A stretch of DNA of 37,439 nucleotides from Brachionus koreanus. Lineage: Eukaryota; Rotifera; Eurotatoria; Ploima; Brachionidae. The notes beneath the pieces are model-generated. The model saw only the letters and a list, made by a program, of their open reading frames with translations. It had not been told where the DNA came from and made no database searches. The translations under genes were made by a program, and so were the position numbers. The stretch lies in NCBI GenBank assembly GCA_016987375.1, contig PJRA01000524.1, positions 1,100,473 to 1,137,911 of the forward strand, in the 5' to 3' direction. This document shows, in pieces, positions 32,690 through 37,439 of the stretch. Position 1 is the stretch's first letter. Each line of letters opens with the position of its first letter.

Positions 32690-32762
32690 AGAATGAATAA
32701 ATAAAAATGAAAACAACTAAAAATATATAAAATAAAAATAAAATTTTAAATATTCTAAAAAA

Positions 32763-35700
32763 TCAAGCTTCTGATTCAGTTTTTGTTTTTCTATCATTTT
32801 CTTCTTTTGAGTCATTTTCATCAATATTGTTATGATCATCAATATTTTCCAAAAGATCTCTATCTAAAACAATAAAATTTGGATTCGGTGAACCAAATGC
32901 CAATTCAGCCACATTCATAAGCTCATGTCTATCATCTTCATTTTCATTACTTGCATCATTGTTTTCATTCTCTGTCTTATCAGGCAATTTTCCAATATTA
33001 GCCAACAAAATTTCTTTCTCTCTCTTTTTAATTACTTTCAAATGCTCAGATCGGTTCGATTCCTTTAGTTATTACTTATTTAAAAAAAGATAAACAAAAA
33101 ATTTCAAAATTCTCACAACTAATTCTCTAAAAGCATCTTGAGTGGCTTTAGTTATGGTCTCACATATTGTCTTTGAAGAAACATCGCTTTCAAAAATATG
33201 ACACGAAAGCTTCAAAATTTGAGATCTGTCTTTGACTATAATTCCGAATAGTCTCTCATTATCGGGGAACCAAGCCCAATAGCCAATATTATCCAGCTTG
33301 AATTTGGCACTTGGTAAATCATCAATATTGTTCAGTTTGCTAGATTTTTCTTCTGCTGACTCGCATGCTTTAAACAGACTAACAAATTTTGTGTTTATGA
33401 CCATATCAAATTGACAAAGATTAAATATATTCTGCTCGGCTCTAGTTGACATTACTTTTCTCACTGTTTCAGTAATATATTCATTGCCCTTATCGGATTT
33501 GACATCCATTGAGCCCAGAAATCTGACTTTAAAAGATTGGCCTTGGTCCAAATTTGAATTTGAATCATCGCGGTTTACACCCATTGGGCCCACGTCCAAT
33601 TCAAAACGTATTTCGGGCTTTTTAAGCAAGCTTAGACCTGCTTTTCCTGCCAGTTGTTCCAATAGTGATGGATTGTTCAGCTTTATATTATTCATGTGAC
33701 TTTCTAGTTTTATTTTGTTGTCTGTTTTTATTGCATTCTCTAAAATATAAATCCACTTAAATTGAAAAAAATTATAAATTTTTTTCCAAATTTTAAAATT
33801 TCCATAATTAAATTTTACTTCATCTCTATCTTGGTTGTTATTTGCTTGAAAATAGAAAATTTTTTTCGGGAATTGTGAAGTAATTTGAAATGTAAATTGA
33901 CGTTCGTCGATTTCACAAGCTGATACGCAAAGGTCTGATTTTAATTCCAAGAAAGCAGAGCCGGCAATCTCTGATTTTTGTTGATGCATCAAAAAACCGT
34001 TCTGAATGAAATAAAATTCCCGGTCCCATTTTGAAATAAAAGGAAATTTTCTATTTTAAAAAGAAAAAATTTAAATAAATAGAAAACTTTTCAAATGCCC
34101 TAAAAATTAGACTAAATTTAAATAATTTAAAAAATAGTGTATGTCACTAACTGTGCCATTTATTTATTCAATAAACTAAACAAAACTTAATTATCTTTTT
34201 TCATGTGATAAATTATTTAATAAAAAACAATTTAAATTTTAATAACTTTTTTTCTTTAGATCTAAAACTTGTTCTACAAAACGATTTAATGCATTCTTCT
34301 TTTTGATCGGCAAACACTCTATTCTCTTTTCCGAATGGAATCAGTAACAGTAAGTAAACATCCTTCCAAACATAAGATGGAGCAAGAATATGGGATTTGC
34401 GCTTAAAATAGTAGGCACAAAATAAAACTATTATACATTTTTTTGTATGCTGTGTCAAATTAAACTTTTATTCTTAAAAAAAAATATGAAGATGAATAAA
34501 AAATTTTTTTGTAATCCAGATTTTGAATTTTTATGTCGGAAAAGTCTCTTTTGGCCATTGTTTTACGTGTATTGCTCATCTGCATTCGCATTTTAAGGTT
34601 CAAGAAATGCAAAACAGCCAAATTTTATAGAAAAAATACTTAATTTTTGAACGTTTTTTTTGGGAAAATTTTTTAGTAAAATTCAAAAAGTTGTTACAAA
34701 TTTAGTCTAGCTTCAGAACCTGAAAAATAACCGGGGATCATTGGAACTAGAATACTAAAAAAATGAGTTAAATTTTTACTCTTTTTTTGGGATAATAATT
34801 AAAGTATTTTTAATTATTCTAATAATACTCAGTTTTGTAGGAAATTTAATTTTCTTTAATAATATATGCCCATATCTAGGTTTTGAAAGTATCCTTTCTG
34901 AGAAAAATAGGTTTAAAAGAGACAGTACTTTCAGAGCTAAACCCGACCCCTGTGGATCAAAATTTATTTCTTGATCAAAATATATCAATGGTCAATACAG
35001 ACATTATACCACTATATTAATATATTATTGTTATTATTATATTTTTTATTGCAATAAACTATTTAAACAACTATTCTTGTTGTTCTTCCAGGAAAAGATC
35101 CGGAAAAATTTTTTTTTTTATTTTTTAGTTTGATTGATTTTAATGATAAATCAAATAAAAATATTTAAAAACTTACGATCTTAAATTTAAATAGCCAGAC
35201 TTTTGAAGAATATTTGAATTTTTCAAATTTTTGTTCGCATGATCATCTGGTCTCTCGGCAAAATACACAGAGCAATCCTGCTGGAGCAAATCAATTAAAT
35301 TGTTGGTTTTTTCCATATTCTCCATTTGTTTTACTTTTACTCTAAGACAATTTCAATTAAAATTTCAAATTAAAAATTAAAAATTCAATTGATACTTACT
35401 GACAAACATGAGAACTTGTCTTGTTTAAAAATTCGTCTATTTTTGATGATGAATCGGGACTTAATGTTTCACAGCCCATTTTAAAAAACAATTTCATCGT
35501 ATGCACAAATGACATCATTGGCTCTATGAACATATATTGTCTTTTGAATTGAAGTGAATTTAGTGAAGAAAAGTAGTTAAGTGCATTCTAAATAAAATTT
35601 TTTTTTAATTTATCCTCTTTAAAATTTTAATTAGAACAATAAAAATATTTCAAAAACTTTAATGAATAAAGCCGATGATTAAAATTCTTCAAAAAAAATC

Positions 35701-36416
35701 ATACTTCATGAAATTTTTTCCTAAAGGCAAAGCATTCTTCATTGGTTTGAATGCGTTGTTGTTCGTTCTCTTTTCGATTGGGTATCTTCAAATATTTTTG
35801 TCTGACCAGCTCTTCTTCTTCACTCGAAATTCTGTACATTTTTTCCGAACTTGCTAATTCTTAAAAAAACAATTGATAAATTTTTAGACCAAAATTTCCC
35901 TTTTACCATCAAATTCATTGTCTATAAATTTATTCAATGGATAAACCATTGAATCATTTAGTTGAGTGACAAATACTTGAAAACAGGTTGATATCTTAAG
36001 CATCAAAAATGGTTTTTAAATTAATTTTTTGAAATTTAGTTTACTTCATCGACATAATTGGCAAATTGGTTCAAGTTAGCAGCAATTGAACAGCTTTCAG
36101 TATTGTTTTGCTCATCGCTAGGACCGACAGGCGGGTCTAGAGGAAAATTCTGCATTCCGTAAAGTCTCAAATAGTATGACATCTCTTGTGTAGCGCTTAT
36201 CATTGCCACTTGAGCATTGAGGACTTTTTGACAACTGCTTGCAAAGGCTTTACTGAATTTTCTCAGCATTTGAGCGTCTTTTTCAAACAGATCAACCATG
36301 GCTCGGGTCTTAATCGGAACAAAATTATTAGTGTTTCATCTCAATTTGAAGATTGTTACTTGTGGACTGTCGTCCAAGCAGTCTTCTAAAAAAAGCTTTT
36401 GGGTTTCGCCTGGCAT
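32763..36416 (-). CDS. APPL1: APPL (BAR-PH-PTB endosomal adaptor), complete, nine exons
   Basis: Exons 36416-36360, 36308-36045, 35994-35907, 35853-35705, 35587-35400, 35341-35177, 34050-33819, 33755-33117 and 33062-32763 join in phase to 693 residues (human APPL1 has 709). The 19-residue first exon MPGETQKLFLEDCLDDSPQ parallels the vertebrate N-terminus and fixes the start. The BAR domain (about 20-270) includes LVRQKYLKIPNRKENE and a FFKMG block. The PH domain (about 295-395) has KWDREFYFIQNGFL, FTFQITS and DEWIYILENAI. The PTB domain (about 455-594) has SFKVRFLGSMDVKSDKG, ERLFGIIVKDRS and CHIFES. The tail is acidic and ends TESEA, as vertebrate APPLs end in ESEA. APPL proteins bind active Rab5 on early endosomes and link receptors to signalling. 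APPL1 and APPL2 arose by vertebrate duplication, so this is their single-copy relative. Confidence 0.96.
34051..35176 (-). other. APPL intron 6 (1.1 kb)
   Basis: Phase-2 intron inside the start of the PH domain (GTAAGT donor at 35176, AAATAG acceptor at 34051). It contains two minus-strand open frames of 81 and 70 residues (34458-34213, 34988-34776) with no recognised family; they may be relics of a mobile element or chance frames. Confidence 0.7.
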
Positions 36417-37336
36417 TTGTGTTCTCTTAAAAATAATTATTTATCATAGAATAGAATATTTTATTTATTCAAATAATTAGTCATATTTGGATATTAGAGA
36501 AATAAATTGTTAAAAAAGAGAATAAATTCTAATTCCCATTGAATATATGCTAATATTTTGGAAGACAAATTCGATACTTCAACTAAAGTAAAATGAAAGT
36601 TATATTTAATACTTTCACTTAAGAAAAATATTTATCAGAATTTCAAAATTATAAAAAATGCTAAAATATTTTCATAATATTCATTTAGTAAGTTATTTTT
36701 TTCCAAGAAAATAAATCATAAATTAAATTCTAAAAAATTTACTAAGATCACTAAAAAAATTGAAAGCAAAATTTCTCTAATTTTTTTCCTATATTTCGAA
36801 TAGAGCAATTTTAAAAAATATTTCGCTAATATTTTATTTAGAAAATATTTCAAAAATGTCAAATTTTATATCAAATTAAATTAACTATAAAGTCTTATTG
36901 TTATCTTTGTTGAATTTAACAAGCAAATTCTTTTTTTATTATTATTAAAGGAAGCTTTTATCGTGTTAAAACAAAAATTTAGCCTATAAATCAGATAAGT
37001 AAACTTTTATTAGATAAAACTCTATTTTGATTTATTTGAATTCTTCTAATTACAATAGATCAATATTGATTAGACATTTCCTTAATAAAATACACAAGGT
37101 TCAAAAATGATTATTTTCACGTAAAAAATAGTTAATTAAAAAAGAAACTGATTCTTAAAAGAAAAAAGAAAATTCAGTGATTAAGATAATTTATATAGCC
37201 ATAAAATTTAAAATTCACCTTTAGTCTAGTATTTTTGATAATGACTTTATCCGAAATTAAAAAAAAAATCTAGTCCGGATTTTTATCATAAAAAATAATC
37301 ATTAAAACAATACATTTTTTGGTAGTATTAATTATA
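36417..37336. other. AT-rich region upstream of APPL
   Basis: Must contain the APPL promoter, but no motif stands out from the A/T background. No open frame of note. Confidence 0.4.
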
Positions 37337-37439
37337 ACGGGTGATGCATAAATAAATGGACAAAAATTAAAAGCGAATATCTCAAAAAATAAAAATGATT
37401 TTGTTCTGGTTTTTTTTATGATGTAAAGAATTTATTTTT
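37337..37439. mobile_element. Second copy of the TA-flanked MITE, cut by the window end
   Basis: Begins ACGGGTGATGCATAAATAAA after a TA (37335-37336) and matches, over about 100 bp with few changes, the inverted right end of the 17939-18235 element (shared AAAGCGAATATCTCAAAAAA and GATGTAAAGAATTTATTTTT). It is therefore in opposite orientation to the first copy. Confidence 0.85.

Noticed and set aside
34213..34988. Two frames (81 and 70 residues) in APPL intron 6
   Set aside because: Flanking APPL exons splice cleanly over them and neither resembles any family; kept only as a note in the intron entry.
36186..36480. Plus-strand frames opposite APPL exons 1-2
   Set aside because: Antisense to conserved BAR-domain sequence.
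1..37439. CRISPR arrays, operons, ribosome binding sites, rRNA
   Set aside because: The genes are spliced animal genes; no regularly spaced repeats or rRNA-like sequence were seen.

Overview
The window is a piece of a very AT-rich (roughly three-quarters A+T by eye) animal nuclear genome. Genes have GT-AG introns, some only 50-67 bp and others over 1 kb. The proteins are metazoan: APPL, TAF4, a CUB/LDLa membrane protein and a rhodopsin-type GPCR. Base composition, intron sizes and the mix of degraded non-LTR, mariner and hAT elements fit a monogonont rotifer such as Brachionus; that taxon is an inference, not something the sequence proves. There is one assembly gap (11869-12419).

Layout: 1-657, reverse transcriptase of a 5'-truncated non-LTR retrotransposon running off the left edge. 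822-1942 (-), a two-exon 7TM receptor. 1943-5800, intergenic, with a second RT relic, a TCAGAT-rich repeat and a 110-bp insertion flanked by 15-bp direct repeats. 5823-6216 (-), a possible small two-exon gene. 6383-13666 (-), a six-exon gene for a 1160-residue receptor (signal peptide, LDLa, CUB domains, second LDLa, one TM helix, short tail); its third intron holds the gap and a 720-bp element with 86-bp inverted arms. 14718-15192 (+), first exon of a secreted or membrane protein very rich in N-glycosylation sequons, divergent from the CUB gene. 15.2-23.1 kb, mostly transposon graveyard: a complete 297-bp TA-flanked MITE, two RT relics and a decayed mariner transposase. 23153-30699 (+), complete six-exon TAF4, with a 660-bp hAT-type element carrying perfect 8-bp target duplications in intron 5. 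32763-36416 (-), complete nine-exon APPL (BAR-PH-PTB), convergent with TAF4. 36.4-37.4 kb, intergenic, ending in a second copy of the MITE.

The genes do not form a pathway or operon: TAF4 is a core TFIID subunit, APPL an endosomal Rab effector, and the others are surface proteins. Splice junctions were worked out by hand from GT/AG sites, phase and family similarity. I found no clear case of an undescribed biological system. The items most worth checking are the long foldback hAT element inside a transcribed TAF4 intron, the long-TIR element, the short SINE-like insertion, and the sequon-rich orphan exon whose remaining exons I could not find.
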